Of a stretch of 64,000 nucleotides of DNA, positions 12,069-23,620 are shown piece after piece (within the stretch, counting starts at the first letter, position 1; the number at the start of each line of letters is the position of its first letter). The notes beneath the pieces are model-generated. The model was given only the letters and a program-made list of their open reading frames with translations, was not told the DNA's origin and did no database searches. The position numbers were made by a program, and so were the translations under genes. This DNA is from Entonaema liquescens (Eukaryota; Ascomycota; Sordariomycetes; Xylariales; Xylariaceae), in assembly GCA_902805475.1 (NCBI GenBank), contig CADCSX010000003.1, positions 3,224,001 to 3,288,000 of the forward strand, read 5' to 3'.

Positions 12069-13259
12069 CTAGTACGCTTTGAGGCTGTCCTTATACTTCT
12101 TAGCCATGCCAGTCCAACCCCGCCGTGTAAAGAACGTCGTAAGCGCGTCTGCCACGGCCATGTCGTTCATTCCAAATACAGACAAGTACACTTGCGGCTC
12201 TGGGACGCACTTATTAGGCAGAAGAGTATAGTTTGCCATACCAGGTAGTAACTCATCCGGGGTTGCTCCCAGAGGAAGGTATCCGTGGGGATACGACCGT
12301 ACGCCTGCAGGTATCTGGAGCAGATCCCACAACTCTTGTATCATGCCAAACCCGGCAAGAGTGACATTATCATTTCGTCGTCCACCAAGTGTCCAAAGGT
12401 CTTTTATAGCAGGTAGAGAGACGACCTGTTCTAAAATGTAGATCTTGATGCGCGACTTGGCGGGATCAACTAGGTCACAAGACAAAAGACGCGGACAGGC
12501 TGTGCTCTGCGGGCCGCGGGCTTCGACGTAATTCTCCAGCATTGCCAGGGATGGAGCGAGATCCATGTGTTTCTCGGCCAGCTTGCGAACTGAACTAAAA
12601 ATTAATTCTTGCACAGATTTTCCGGTGGCAATCCCCTTTAGTGTAGGGTAGATGTAAGTCTTGACGGCGAAGTTGTCACCCTTTAAGTCTAGTGCTAATT
12701 TGTTTTGGGTCATGATATCAATCTCGGCCAAAGGACTGCAAGGCAAGGCAATGGATTCCTGCGCATCGAGGGTCAACTCCCGCCTGAAATGATCAAAGTA
12801 CTGAAGGTCGATTTTGGGGTTGATAGCTATCAACTGACGTAGACTTTCCATGATAGCGCAAGAATTGAGCGGGTCGTTCTCCGTACCTGTTTTAGCACTT
12901 ATGGGCTCAAAGGTATACCGGACAACCGAGTCGGAGCAATTGAGGCTTAGTTCAAACGGTGTACCATAGCGAGTGAGGATACTTAGCCAGCGATCACGAT
13001 CATTTGATGGATAAACTCCTAAAAATGGAATCACATGCTCCTTGTAGATAGTAAGATGTTTATACTGGGCGTGCACGTCGTAGTTAGCGACTTGTAGCAT
13101 CTCAGCAAACATAGGTGCTGTGCTATGCCACCATAGCCTCTGGTCGTGGTTGGGGAAGTCGAAAGCATCGCTTAGAATTCTATACACCTTCTGGTGCGAT
13201 GCGTTAAGGTGTTTTTCCACGGACATCTTCGATATTGTTGAATGTATTTGCCTAGGCAC
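12069..13259 (-). CDS. DMATS-type aromatic (indole) prenyltransferase
   Basis: A single exon encodes 396 residues, a little short for the family (usually about 420-470). Characteristic segments appear in order: the LWWHSTAPMFAEML region with the following Tyr-containing stretch; the substrate-pocket segment GTPFELSLN then RYTFEPI; the diphosphate-binding Lys/Tyr pattern KTYIYPTLKG; RIKIYI; LGGRRND; and near the C terminus EPQVYLSVFGMND. These match the alpha-beta-beta-alpha barrel enzymes that move a dimethylallyl (or longer) group from its diphosphate onto tryptophan, cyclic dipeptides or other aromatics without needing an NDD motif. The substrate cannot be told from sequence. No NRPS, PKS or terpene gene lies nearby, so it is an orphan tailoring gene here. 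Two Met codons (residues 1 and 12) are possible starts; I chose the first. Confidence 0.88.
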   Translation of the reverse strand: MPRQIHSTISKMSVEKHLNASHQKVYRILSDAFDFPNHDQRLWWHSTAPMFAEMLQVANYDVHAQYKHLTIYKEHVIPFLGVYPSNDRDRWLSILTRYGTPFELSLNCSDSVVRYTFEPISAKTGTENDPLNSCAIMESLRQLIAINPKIDLQYFDHFRRELTLDAQESIALPCSPLAEIDIMTQNKLALDLKGDNFAVKTYIYPTLKGIATGKSVQELIFSSVRKLAEKHMDLAPSLAMLENYVEARGPQSTACPRLLSCDLVDPAKSRIKIYILEQVVSLPAIKDLWTLGGRRNDNVTLAGFGMIQELWDLLQIPAGVRSYPHGYLPLGATPDELLPGMANYTLLPNKCVPEPQVYLSVFGMNDMAVADALTTFFTRRGWTGMAKKYKDSLKAY

Positions 13260-14794
13260 CTGAGGAATGTTTCACAGTGGAAGGCGTTTTCATTTTATAT
13301 ATTCACAATTCCACTTTTCAGTACAGCGTAGAACATTAACTGCTCCTTCCATTCGGATCTTTGTCACTAATAGAATGTGCATTATCATGCTGAATGTTAC
13401 TTCGTTGGTCCAATTTTAAACAATCAGCATCCCTTATTCATCTCATGAATAAGGCATGACTGGATTCGAAAACAAAAACTCCAATAATTGAATACTAGGC
13501 CGGGAGTGAAGTGACTAGAATATAGCGATAATTCAATTCAGATCCACCAAAAAGGAAATGGCTTCTTATCCTCGGGATACCCAACTCTCTATCCTCTACA
13601 TATACCTCCGTCATCCTATAAGTCACTTCCAGTACGTTTCCAAGTATTTCAAGGGATTTATCCGTGGGCACGCTACGTCGTCAAGCGTGCATCATGCCGG
13701 GGAACTTAATGGGGTCGCGAATGAATAGCATAGTGATATTCAAATACACCGAATCCTCGTTGCTTTGTTTAGCGAAAAGCTTGACAGCAATGCATTTAGG
13801 GCCGCGAACAAACTGAACAGATCCTCGTTCAAGACCTGTCGTAGAAAATAAGGTGAAACAATAGATCCTCTTGCCAATGCCCAGTATGTCGATATTGCGG
13901 GCATTGAGGAAGTCATGGGTAACCTATTCCTCTATCTCGCTGAGAGCCCTCTGGTCTCATGAATGGACAACCATTGGAAGTTGTGTAAGCAGAGGCCTCA
14001 GTAGTCTTCTCATGAGGAACATACTTGACGTGATTGCTCGTGTTAACGAAACAATACGATCAGTCGAAAAGGGGCAAAGAGCAAACATAGCAGATATATA
14101 CCTATAGTTAAGAGATACTTAAGTACTTTGATATGATAAATTCCATCATGCTATGCTTTGATGAAGTATAGAGAACATCAAATTTTACGAATTGATTGAA
14201 TATTTGTATCCACCTACTTATTTCTGAAGTATACACTCGTCAAGATTTCTATCGTGACTACCTAGGTCCACTAATAACGCGGTAGCCCCGTTCTAATTCT
14301 CAGCTATCAGACCTGACAGTCTCAGCCACCATCTATAGGGCCTTGGCTGCGGGATATCCAGCCCTCAGCCAATTAGAATATGCAGCAAGTAGTACTACCA
14401 TGCAATAGGGCCAGGCAACTGACTAATGGGCGCGGTCGAGATATAGTTAGGTCCACAATACGGAATACGACGCATACGACGACCGTTATGGGCAAACCGC
14501 TAAGGCCAATTGACCAATCACAAGCTGGTAACTTCTAAGTCCTGTTGCGCATGACAACATCCGATATGGGACAAGAACATGACAAGGCTGGGGAGTTGAG
14601 ATATAAAGAAACCGGAATCGCTAATGGATTGACTTGAAGCTTGTATTTTGGAAATATTAAGTGTACCTGAAAACACTGGTTCTTTGATAGTTACCCCTTT
14701 TCATTGGCTGCTCTATTATATAGTACCTCAAGTTACTACTATTCCGAGCCGTTTCCGTCAAAGATATATCTTTTATTGCCCTATAGACTTAGGT
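13260..14794. other. Intergenic, divergent promoters
   Basis: About 1.5 kb between the prenyltransferase (minus) and the YbjQ-domain gene (plus). I see no supported gene. Small open frames such as 13871-14107 have no coding features. It must carry both promoters. Confidence 0.5.
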
Positions 14795-14795
14795 C

Positions 14796-14804
14796 TATTT
14801 AAAT
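14796..14804 (+). promoter_or_regulatory. TATA-like element and A/C-rich leader
   Basis: TATTTAAAT lies about 40 bp upstream of the ATG at 14842. It is followed by a CA-rich leader ending AAAAAGAACA-ATG, a common fungal promoter and start context. Function is inferred. Confidence 0.4.
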
Positions 14805-14841
14805 ACAAACAATTCAACCACCATACCACCCAAAAAGAACA

Positions 14842-15329
14842 ATGAACTTCCACTCCAGCCCCCCCGCAGACGTCCCACCCCAGCTCTCGGACCTACACTG
14901 CTTCACCGAGACCGAAGGCGTCATCACAACGACCATGTTCGACGTGCCCGGGTACCGCGTAGTCCGCGTCCTCGGCGCTGTCTACGGCCTGACCGTGCGC
15001 TCGCGCAACTGGGCCGCGAGCATGGGCATGGTGATCAAGAGCATAGCGGGCGGCGAGCTGCGCTGGTTCACCAGCATGGTACGTATACACTTTCCCGATA
15101 TCTCAGGCCCCCAGATAGGCTTACAATCGTGAAGCTCTACTCCGCGAGAAATGACGCAATCAGTCGGGTCGTAACCGAGACAAAGGCTCGCGGCGGGAAC
15201 GCTATTATTTGTCTCCGCTTCGAATCGGGTGACATGGGTGGCTTTGCTCAGTGCTGCGCTTATGGAACTGCTGCTGTTGTCGAGAAGATCGATCCTAACG
15301 CGCAAGTTCCACCGCAGCTCGCGAGTTAA
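14842..15329 (+). CDS. YbjQ/UPF0145 (DUF74) family protein
   Basis: Exons 14842-15078 and 15135-15329 give 143 residues. The intron (56 nt, GTACGT donor, acceptor ...GAAG) is phase 0 and restores the family pattern across the junction. Recognisable features are TTTMFDVPGYRVVRVLGAVYG near residue 30, VRSRN, the GGELRWFTSM|LYSARNDA junction, ARGGNAIICLRF and the C-terminal GGFAQCCAYGTAAVV. The family forms small oligomeric rings. A heavy-metal-binding role has been proposed but is not well established, so I do not assign a function. The gene is convergent with the dipeptidyl aminopeptidase gene. Confidence 0.85.
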
Positions 15330-15640
15330 ACTTCGATGTATGTTGAGGATTGCTTGGGCTGAGCCCGCGCGGAGTTTTTAAGATATGAGCTAAGAACAAG
15401 TCTTTAGAAGGGTATCTGGGATCCCTGTAAGGGTTGAATGAGCGATACTCTTGTTTTCTTCAACGGATCTGAAGCTATAAAGGGGTAAATGCACTAAGCC
15501 TCGTATAAGATATCAGTGAGCTCCCAACTTGAGATTTGGAACTAGGGGGTCTTATTCATCTTTGTTTATTGAAATATCATCTATGCAAAAGGATAAAAGT
15601 GCAAATAGATGTAAACCGGTACGCCGCTATACAATGCAGT
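15330..15640. other. Short intergenic between convergent genes
   Basis: About 310 bp with no gene; it presumably contains both 3' untranslated regions. Confidence 0.5.
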
Positions 15641-18497
15641 CTATAATAAATCCAGCCCAGATAAATATGGTAACTCCAGGGACTGTCCCGAGTTCTTAAC
15701 CATCTCTATATCTCTCTTCACTTTATTCGGTATGGGCTTCGTGTCCGCAATCTTTAACCACTCGCCGTTGAACGCATTGATGAGCCAGTTATTTAATTCT
15801 GACATGTGTTAGAATACGACTTTCCTGAAAGCCAACGGCACGAATAAAAGGAAGGGAGGAGTTAACTTACTGTCGTAAACGATACGATTCGCATTGTGAA
15901 AGTAGATACCATGGTTGCTATCTGGGAACATATGTAGATCATAGTTCTCCACACCAGCTAGGTCCAGCTTATCTAGCAGCGTGAGCGTGTTCTGCATGTG
16001 CACGTTATCATCAGCGACGCCATGCATGATGAGGAAGCGCACGTTCTGCGCCAAGGCCGTAGCATTGCTGACGGCAGTACCGTCGTAGCCCTTCTCGTTC
16101 TGCTGCGGTGTGAGCATATATCGCTCCGTGTAGATGCTATCATAGAAGCGCCAATCCGTTACTGGCGCTACCGCCATGCCGTACTTAAATGTAGCGCCCG
16201 CGTCCTGCTCCAGCGTCTTGAGCGTCTGAAACCCGCCATACGACCATCCCCAGATTGCGACTCGCGACTCATCTATGTATGACTTATCAGCCCAGATCTT
16301 AGCCGCTGCGATTTGGTCGTGCGCTTCTATTTCTCCGAGGTGCTGCCGTACAATCACGCGCGCCTTTCGTCCTATAAACCCTGTCCCTCGCCCATCGACC
16401 GTCACCACGACGTAGCCCAAATTGGCAGCAACATATGACTGAAAATCTACAGCGAAGCGCTTGTCTACCGATTGTGAACCCGGACCAGAGTACTGCTGGA
16501 AGAGCACAGGGTATCGCTTCTTCGGGTCGAAGTGCGGTGGCCGGCGCTCAAGGTAGTTAAGCTCAACATCATCAACAGTAATAGTGCCGTAGTCTAGCAA
16601 TGGCAGCTCGTGCTTCTTTGCCTTGTCTGCTAATTCCTTGTTCTCTTCAATGACGTGTTCGTATACTTCTGAATTGCCTGGGGTGCTCATGACCTTTTGC
16701 GATGGGACATTTGGTCCTTTATACGTAATGAGAGCGTAACCGGCTTTGGCGGAAAACGAAACATCATAATAACCTTCCTTGCTGACATCTATCATTTCTT
16801 TCAAATGAGATCCGTCGAATTTAACACTGTATATGTGGCGCTGGATGGAAGACTCTTTCGTGGCCACAAAATACGCCAGGTTATTCTTCAGGTCGACAGC
16901 AGAAGGTGCTGAAACAACCTCCCAATCCCCTGATGTCAACATGACGGGTTGGTCGGAGTCTAGGGGGCTAAAGTATGCCATATGATCCCTATCATCCTTA
17001 ATAACGGTATCGATGTAGCCATCTTCAGGCCTACCGTTCGAGGGGTCAGCAGGGATGTACGTGGTATCATGCGATATTTCAAACCAGCCGCCGTCTAGTT
17101 TGCCCACGTCAACCGTCCTAACCGTCTTGCCTGTTCGGGAAGTGACGTCGATCAGAATAACCCGCATAATGTCGCTGACACGATTCGTCTCCTTCACGAT
17201 GACTTTGCTTCCAGCCCATGTGATGTCAGTAATTAGCAAGTCATCCGCGGCGAAGCCACCCTCGATCTCGACCGAAAATACGTCCCCTCGGGCCATATCG
17301 TAGAATAGGAGGTCCACAAATGGGTTGGGTGAGCCGGCCTTGGGGTATTTCAACTGCTGCACTTCTGGGTAGTTCTCCTCTCCAGCAGGAGGCTCCTCGC
17401 CGCTCGGCCGTTCGATGAAAAATTGGATCGGGTATTCAGGCACCAGAGTCTCATTTGTTCTCAAGAAAGCCACAAAGTCCCCTTTCTCAGACCACCAGGT
17501 TGCGCTGTTGTCACCGAAGACCTCTTCTTCGTACACCCAATCGGGAATGCCGTAGAAATATTCCGGCCCGCCATCTTTTGTGATCTGTACAACATCCTTG
17601 CTTTCTAACCGTCGCACGTATAGATTGTTCGCACTCGTATAGATAACGGCATCGCTCTTCGGGCTCCACTGAGCAAGCTGGACTCGGAGGTTGGGATCCT
17701 GAGGGTTCAAGGGCTCGGCAGTCTGAGTCTCGACATCGAATATCCAGTACACTCCCGTGAAAGAATATCTCCAAACGTTCTTCGTCTGGGTAGCAATGAG
17801 TACCTTCTTTAGATCCGGGCTCGGCCAGACCTGGTCTGGAGATAATTGTTGATCGCCAGCCCTAAACCAAGGTTGCTGCATGAGCGTCTGTGCAGACTTG
17901 ATCTCCCCACCGCCTGCGGTATGGTCTTCATTTTTGCTCCGGACATCTTCAACGACAAGAAAATCCTTTCCGTTGGCACCTTTTTCCAACAGCAATCCAT
18001 CTTCTCCATTCGCGCCCGCAATCCAACTTATTCCATGGCTCTGGGGTCGCCAGTACCCGTCTAATATCTGATCCAACGTAATTTTCTTTCCAGATCCACG
18101 AGAGGCTGTAGAAGTCGCATCGTGCTCTTTTTGGGAGGAGTGCTGATATGATTTCGTCGATAAATAAGTAAACAGTCCAACAAGCCAAGCAGCAAGAAAT
18201 ACGCCGCCCATAACGAGGACGAACCTCTTCAGAGACTTATCTACTCCGACTATCTTCCTTTCCGGAGGGGGAGGTAAGAAGCCTCCAGCTTCATTATCAG
18301 AGCCATCGTGTAATGGGTCTTCGTCATCTAAATCGGCAAGGCCATCGTTGAGTTTCTCTCGTTCGCTAAGGCGTTCGAATACCAGACTTGTCGTAGATAC
18401 GGAGGATAGGGAATCGTGCGATGGTCTTGGAGACGCTGTAGGAAAGTTAGGAATGATGTCCGTGTTAACTGTAAGAGAGATTGATTCGCATACCCAT
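15641..18497 (-). CDS. dapB: Dipeptidyl aminopeptidase, type IV, vacuolar (DapB/Dap2-like)
   Basis: Proposed exons are 18497-18494, 18435-15871 and 15798-15641, giving 908 residues. The single-pass signal anchor lies at about residues 73-94 (RFVLVMGGVFLAAWLVGLFT), so this is a type II membrane protein with a short cytoplasmic tail. A beta-propeller with the double-Glu substrate motif VYEEEVFG precedes an alpha/beta hydrolase domain. The triad is GWSYGG (Ser about 733), an Asp in GVADDNVH (about 810) and His in DSNHG (about 843). The enzyme removes X-Pro/X-Ala dipeptides from N termini in the vacuole. The 3' intron (72 nt) is needed for the conserved end VYDKLNNWLINAFNGEW. The first exon is unusual: only ATGG before a canonical 58-nt intron (GTATGC, CTAAC branch, CTACAG). 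Without it the frame would begin with an atypical N terminus. Confidence 0.9.
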
Positions 18498-19307
18498 TGT
18501 CGCGTATTTCCTCTTAAGCAAAGATAGAGGCCATGTGTCGTTGGTCTAATTAGCTCGCCTGCCCCACGCAACTTTCCAATAGATTTTTTTTTGTTTTATT
18601 TTTTAAATCACTTTCCTGTATATACAAGTGTCAATTCCGCTCATGTAACAAAGGATAACAAATCAAACGCGTTACTTTTAGCGAAAGGCCTCGAAATTCG
18701 AGTGAATGATTGATGTTCCTGAGGTGTGGCGTAACCTCCAAATCCCACATCGGATTGAGCCAGAAATGTACATACGGATTAATCCGTAAGTACTCCGTAG
18801 CACAGCCACTTACACTCCGCAATAGCCGTAAGACCCCGTATTGATGATAACATATTCACGCATATTCATGTATCCACATAATTAAATCAAAAATAGGGGG
18901 GTATTTTAAGGAATCAAGCAAATCGCATTATACTTCTTTATAGCCACCCCATATATGATACCAACAATGGAGCTTCTTAAAAGGTCTTACCATTATAGGG
19001 ATATAGGGTTTAAATTTCCACATATTTTCGTATTATTTTACATCATTTCAGTAAATATATTCATCAGCAGTAGGATAAATTGTTGATATTCAGACTATCA
19101 ACCAGGACTAGACTTGTCCATCACTATCCTCCATTGTCCCATGCGTCATAGCTCGATCATTTTTGTTTCCCTCTTGGAAACACTGCTTGGGTACCAAAGC
19201 TTAGCGGTAATGTCAAGTGTCATCAGATACCCTGATTGTTTTATCCTTTTTCTTTGTCTCGCGTCTCTGTCCCTATTATCGTCCGCTTCACTCTCCGACC
19301 GCCCAGC
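18498..19307. other. Intergenic, no supported gene
   Basis: About 800 bp upstream of the dipeptidyl aminopeptidase and downstream of the F-box/ankyrin gene, both on the minus strand. Contains a T-rich tract near 18586-18604. No gene is supported. Confidence 0.5.
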
Positions 19308-20885
19308 CTAAGCTCGCCCCCCGGATAAGAGAATCCTAATGCTTTCTTCGTCTTTTACTTCTCGAGCATAGGATAGCAACCCGGCCATAATTTCTGCCGG
19401 CAAGCCCGCGCAGATGATCATCCGGAAGTATTCGGAACGATCTTCAGAATTTCCTAGTGGGTGTTCCTCGTAGGCTAGTATTATATCCTCTGCGGTAGAA
19501 TATGCCGTGTCGTAGTCCTTCAAATTGGCACCGTGTTCGACGAGGATTAAACAATGATCGTAGCATTCCAGTTCGGAGAACGTGACCAAGAGTTCATTCA
19601 GGTACTCATAATCTAACATAGCCGGAGTGGCTATAGCCAGCAGTCGCTTAAGTAGATATGTACTCCGAATACAAGAGTTATCGTATCGTATCGCCCACTC
19701 CAAGAACGTTCTTCCATTCCATAAAGGAGTATCCATCCTGGCTCCATTATGGAAGAGTGTCACCGCATTGTCTAGGAAGTGTTCTTCGGGGTAGTAGCCA
19801 GGATACTGTACGAAGATGTCTAATGGAGTACGCCCAAGCGCATCTTTACCATCCACGCACGCACCTAATGATAGGAGGTGAGACACCATGTCGCAATCTC
19901 CTCCCATCACAGCCCTTCCCAGAGGTGTAAATCCTGCCGGATAGCTTTCGTTGAGATCTCCCCCGAGGTCGAGAAGCCTCGAAAGCATAGCGTACTGTTT
20001 AATGGAGTCGGAATCCCACTCCGGGCGATCAACGCAAGCATGAATAGGATGCATTATTCTGGGTCTTAAGCACTTTGGGCGGGTCTCTGCGCCTGCGTCG
20101 AGCAATACTTCTGCGTAGTCGTAGTGGTCATATTCGAGAGTAGCTGTGAGCGGAATTACACCATCAACTTCGTCGTCGAAGTTTGCCCCAAGTTCAATCA
20201 ACTTCTTCAGCGCGTCCAAGTTACCCTTCCGCCCCCGAATCAACGTCTGCAAGGCCGATAGGTTTTCGTACGTTTCCTCGTCGATTGGCAATACGTTTTC
20301 GCGAACTAAGAACTCCACTACCCGTGTCAAATTTCTGCAAGCCGCCATATGAAGGGCCGTACTATCGCACCCTGTAGGGATGTCGTCATCATCGTAATCC
20401 TCTTCATCGCCGTAATTCTCTTCGTCATCATCAAATTCATAGATGAATCGAGGCGTTGCCCCAAGACGGAGTAACAATAAAGCAGCATCTTCATGCTTAT
20501 TGTCGAGTGCGAGGTATAATGGGGAGCGCAACGATAAAGCGTAACGACCACCAATGACTCCGCTGTCGGCCGTGGCGCCATGATTCAGTAACCATTTCAT
20601 AACTTCGATTTGTCCGCTCTTGGAAGCTAGGCGGAACGAAGAACCGTGAAGGTAATGTAGATCTAGTCCAAATGAAAGGGCAACTTCCAGGGTGTCGATA
20701 TTGCCATTTCTGGCGGCAAATTTAATTGCGGCCTTCCGTCCAAATCTCTTGTACAATATTTCGTTGGCGATGCGATGTAGTTGCTTATTGACAAGAGCAA
20801 GGGACGCGAGATTCTTGCGTCCCAAGATACGGCAATTAGTGATCATCCATAGTAGTTCATTCGGCAACTTCGTTAGGTTGGCCAT
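19308..20885 (-). CDS. F-box-like / ankyrin-repeat protein
   Basis: A single exon encodes 525 residues. The N-terminal about 45 residues (MANLTKLPNELLWMI...LASLALVNKQLHRIANEILY) match an F-box. Ankyrin-type helices follow, for example GQIEVMKWLLNHGA, DAALLLLRLGATP, TALHMAACRN...VEFLV, ALKKLIELGANFD, YAEVLLDAGAET and DMVSHLLSLGACVDGKDALGRTPLD. A strongly acidic loop (DDDEENYGDEEDYDDDD) interrupts the repeats at about residues 152-168. F-box proteins usually bring substrates to SCF ubiquitin ligases, with the repeats as the substrate-binding part. The target is unknown. Such genes form large, fast-evolving families in filamentous ascomycetes. Confidence 0.85.
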   Translation of the reverse strand: MANLTKLPNELLWMITNCRILGRKNLASLALVNKQLHRIANEILYKRFGRKAAIKFAARNGNIDTLEVALSFGLDLHYLHGSSFRLASKSGQIEVMKWLLNHGATADSGVIGGRYALSLRSPLYLALDNKHEDAALLLLRLGATPRFIYEFDDDEENYGDEEDYDDDDIPTGCDSTALHMAACRNLTRVVEFLVRENVLPIDEETYENLSALQTLIRGRKGNLDALKKLIELGANFDDEVDGVIPLTATLEYDHYDYAEVLLDAGAETRPKCLRPRIMHPIHACVDRPEWDSDSIKQYAMLSRLLDLGGDLNESYPAGFTPLGRAVMGGDCDMVSHLLSLGACVDGKDALGRTPLDIFVQYPGYYPEEHFLDNAVTLFHNGARMDTPLWNGRTFLEWAIRYDNSCIRSTYLLKRLLAIATPAMLDYEYLNELLVTFSELECYDHCLILVEHGANLKDYDTAYSTAEDIILAYEEHPLGNSEDRSEYFRMIICAGLPAEIMAGLLSYAREVKDEESIRILLSGGRA

Positions 20886-21758
20886 CGTGATGATTCTTCC
20901 TCGATCGAGGTTGTCTAATGCGTTGTCGTGATCCGACTGAGTTGATGTAATAGAACTATATCTAGGATGCAGAGATAGAGGTGATGAGATGATATCTAGA
21001 TGTGAACCGTGTTTTGAATGTTGTTTAGGTTGAGAACTCGGTATGTGAGGACTTTGCCAGTACAGGTGGATTAGGTACTTTTATATTTATCTGGCGACAC
21101 TGAATTTCATACCTACCTCACCTAGGTAGGTAGGTACGTAGTCACGGTTTGCTGCAATGACTTGTGTTTGTCGGCCCGGCAAACTCATCAATACCGGTGT
21201 CATTCGTTTTAAAAAACCATAGTAGTGACAGTGATGAAATGCCAAACACTGTTGGCTCCAACTGTAGAATTATGTTACTAGGAGATTGTAATATTTTGAT
21301 ATTTCGAGGTGGGTACCTACTTAGGTACGTACGTCAAAGTCTGTATCAAATTACATGCTTGATCTTTGGCTATAAAGCTTTCAAATTTATTCATGTATGG
21401 GTTGCCCCTACAAAAACTGGTCACAACATGTTACGATCATACTTCCACGAGACCCAAGATGCTTTATAACCCATCAAAATATTACAACAATCCGCATCAT
21501 ATCGCAATCAATGTAGAATAGAAAGCTTAAGGAATCTAAACACTGAATGACGCACGAAAGTTTTGCAGTATCTTAGCATTGCTATATAATATGTACATTA
21601 TTTAAATAAGTATTTAATAATGTGGAAGAAAATGTAATTTGGGGTATATTATATTATCTGATATATACGAAAGAGCCCATTTCCAACTCCATCATAAATA
21701 CATACCCTCGGCCTACGTGCTCGGCCGTTCGGGTAGTCCAAACATCCTGAAGATCCAA
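20886..21758. other. Intergenic with TAGGTA-type simple repeats
   Basis: About 870 bp between two minus-strand genes. It contains two clusters of the short motif TAGGTA/TACCTA (about 21111-21139 and 21308-21334). No gene is supported. Confidence 0.5.
21111..21139. repeat. TAGGTA/TACCTA palindromic simple repeat
   Basis: Interleaved TACCTACCT and TAGGTAGGTAGGTACGTA. The same motif recurs at 21308-21334, 33875-33896 and 34078-34106, so it is a dispersed simple repeat of this genome. It lies only in non-coding DNA. Function unknown. Confidence 0.6.
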
Positions 21759-22340
21759 TCATAGAAGGGCCGCAACGCCAAGAGCGCCAGCTGCAGCCAC
21801 AGCACCGGCAACCATACCGGTGGGTCGAGCAGCTAGACCCGGCGCCGTGGTAGAAGTTGCACCACATGTGTCCCCAAGGAAGCCCTTGATGGACTCGATA
21901 GCCTGGCTAACGGAGGCATCGCCGCCGTCGCTGCATGCCGTGGCGGCGGCTTCGAGGTCGCTGCTGTGCTTGTTGAGCCAGCTGCTGGCGGCCTGGTCGT
22001 ACGAACTGTATTGCGACGACAGCGATTCCGGCACCTTAGTAGCCTCACATAAGATGGTCGGATTGGCAGTATCAGCCGTAGCGTAGAATTCCCCCAAATA
22101 GTCTAGAAGCTCGGAATCGGGAGTTGGGACGTCGGAGCCCAGTGGTTCCAAGGCAGACACGCACTCGGGGCTTTGCGTGATCTCAGGTAATTGTTCAGAA
22201 AAGCTTGAGCTAGCCTGTCGCACCTCAACAACGACGTGTTCCTGGCGCAGGCCGTTTAAGTTCCTCAGTTGCAAAGGGCCGAATGTTGCCGCAGCGGTAG
22301 AGGCGAGGCCGAGAAATGCAAACGTAACTTGAGAAACCAT
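21759..22340 (-). CDS. Small secreted, probably GPI-anchored protein (infection-structure-specific-protein-like)
   Basis: A single exon encodes 193 residues. It has a signal peptide (MVSQVTFAFLGLASTAAA, cleavage about residue 19), a helical body with four cysteines (in PECVSAL, TILCEA, TACSDG and DTCGAT), and a Ser/Thr/Ala-rich C terminus. That C terminus ends in a hydrophobic tail (GAVAAAGALGVAALL), typical of a GPI-anchor signal. The PTPDSELLDYL and SSQYSSYDQAASSW stretches resemble fungal secreted proteins annotated as infection-structure specific; that link is from memory of the family pattern and is tentative. It probably acts at the cell wall or plasma membrane. No enzymatic motif is seen. 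Confidence 0.75.
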   Translation of the reverse strand: MVSQVTFAFLGLASTAAATFGPLQLRNLNGLRQEHVVVEVRQASSSFSEQLPEITQSPECVSALEPLGSDVPTPDSELLDYLGEFYATADTANPTILCEATKVPESLSSQYSSYDQAASSWLNKHSSDLEAAATACSDGGDASVSQAIESIKGFLGDTCGATSTTAPGLAARPTGMVAGAVAAAGALGVAALL

Positions 22341-23620
22341 CTTGAATATTTTTATTTAGACGCGTTATTGGTGAAAGTTTGTCTCCACTGGTGAAGGTTT
22401 GTTTGGTTAAAGGAGTGCCGTGAGTTGAAGGTGGAATGTGATTAGACAGTCCCAGCTTATGAGGGATCTCCAGACTAGTCTTATATAGAAAAACGATCAA
22501 TCCCCTAAGGCATAGACGAGGATTAAAACACGTTCCCAAACCTCAAAACCCGATATGTCATCTTGTAGGCTGTGCCACTGATTATGGGGAGATTCATCTT
22601 CGCAGATTTGATCCTTCGAAAGACCGGTTTAGGTTTAGTACGGGGTATCCCACCAACTTAATTCGGCCCTGCCAATTTTATTATAGGAAAATGGACCAAT
22701 TAGTTCAATTTTCGAGGTAATGTAACATGCTAATGTCGCTCGCGTAGTCCACATCGCGCAATAACGGGCATGGGTAGAACAGGTCTGTGGAGTCAGGGTT
22801 GCAAATTGGCATGCCTAGTCGAGTTTCTCGGCCTTTAAGGCTGAACTGCAAGGAGTTTAACGTAAATTTTTTTTTTTTTTTTTAGATCGTGGCTTTGCCG
22901 CTTGGCTGAAGATTCTTTTGACGTCAATATCAACATTGCCCCGAAGGATTTTACGGTGCGCCAATGCCTTTTTGCCACATTCATTAGGTGCTGATCACTG
23001 CTACTCCGCAACTTCAACTCGAATGGCCTCTATTCCATAGATTCTTAAAAGTAGAAAAACTGCCTTACTGGGCTTTGTAAAAACCTTCGTGGACCATGAA
23101 TGTTGTCAACTCGATGATCGCTGGGACTTTGACCTATTTAAGCCCATAACATCAACCAACTTTGGTATAGCTTCAAAATGTCCCACAACTACTCGCATAA
23201 TTGTTAGTGTATGACAGCCAGTTATTCTGACGAGTTTCTACATATTTAGGCCAACATATTTAAACTAGGGCGTTATAGACTCACGATATTCCGGGGTCCA
23301 CGTTCTAATTTCCCCCTTTTTCCTACTTCTGAACAAAATTTTTATTTACATAAGAAAAACAACTCGACGAATCAAGAAAGTATAGGAGTTGAATGTATTA
23401 GTATTCTAGGTAGCTAACTAGAAGCTCTGCTTTCTTTTGATCAATAACAGTTCTCAATTGGCTTAAGAATCCAGAACAAATGCTTAACATATGACACACA
23501 ATGGAGTATGCGATTTATTGTTTGCTACATCATAGTAAGATCCCTCTTTATCTCACCAACAAAGAAAGAAAGGGGCGAACAAAGGAACGCCCCCTTAATT
23601 GTCCAAGGCGCCAACTACAT
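22341..23620. other. Intergenic, no supported gene
   Basis: About 1.28 kb between two minus-strand genes. A T-rich run at about 22867-22884 is the only simple-sequence feature. No coding region is supported. Confidence 0.5.
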
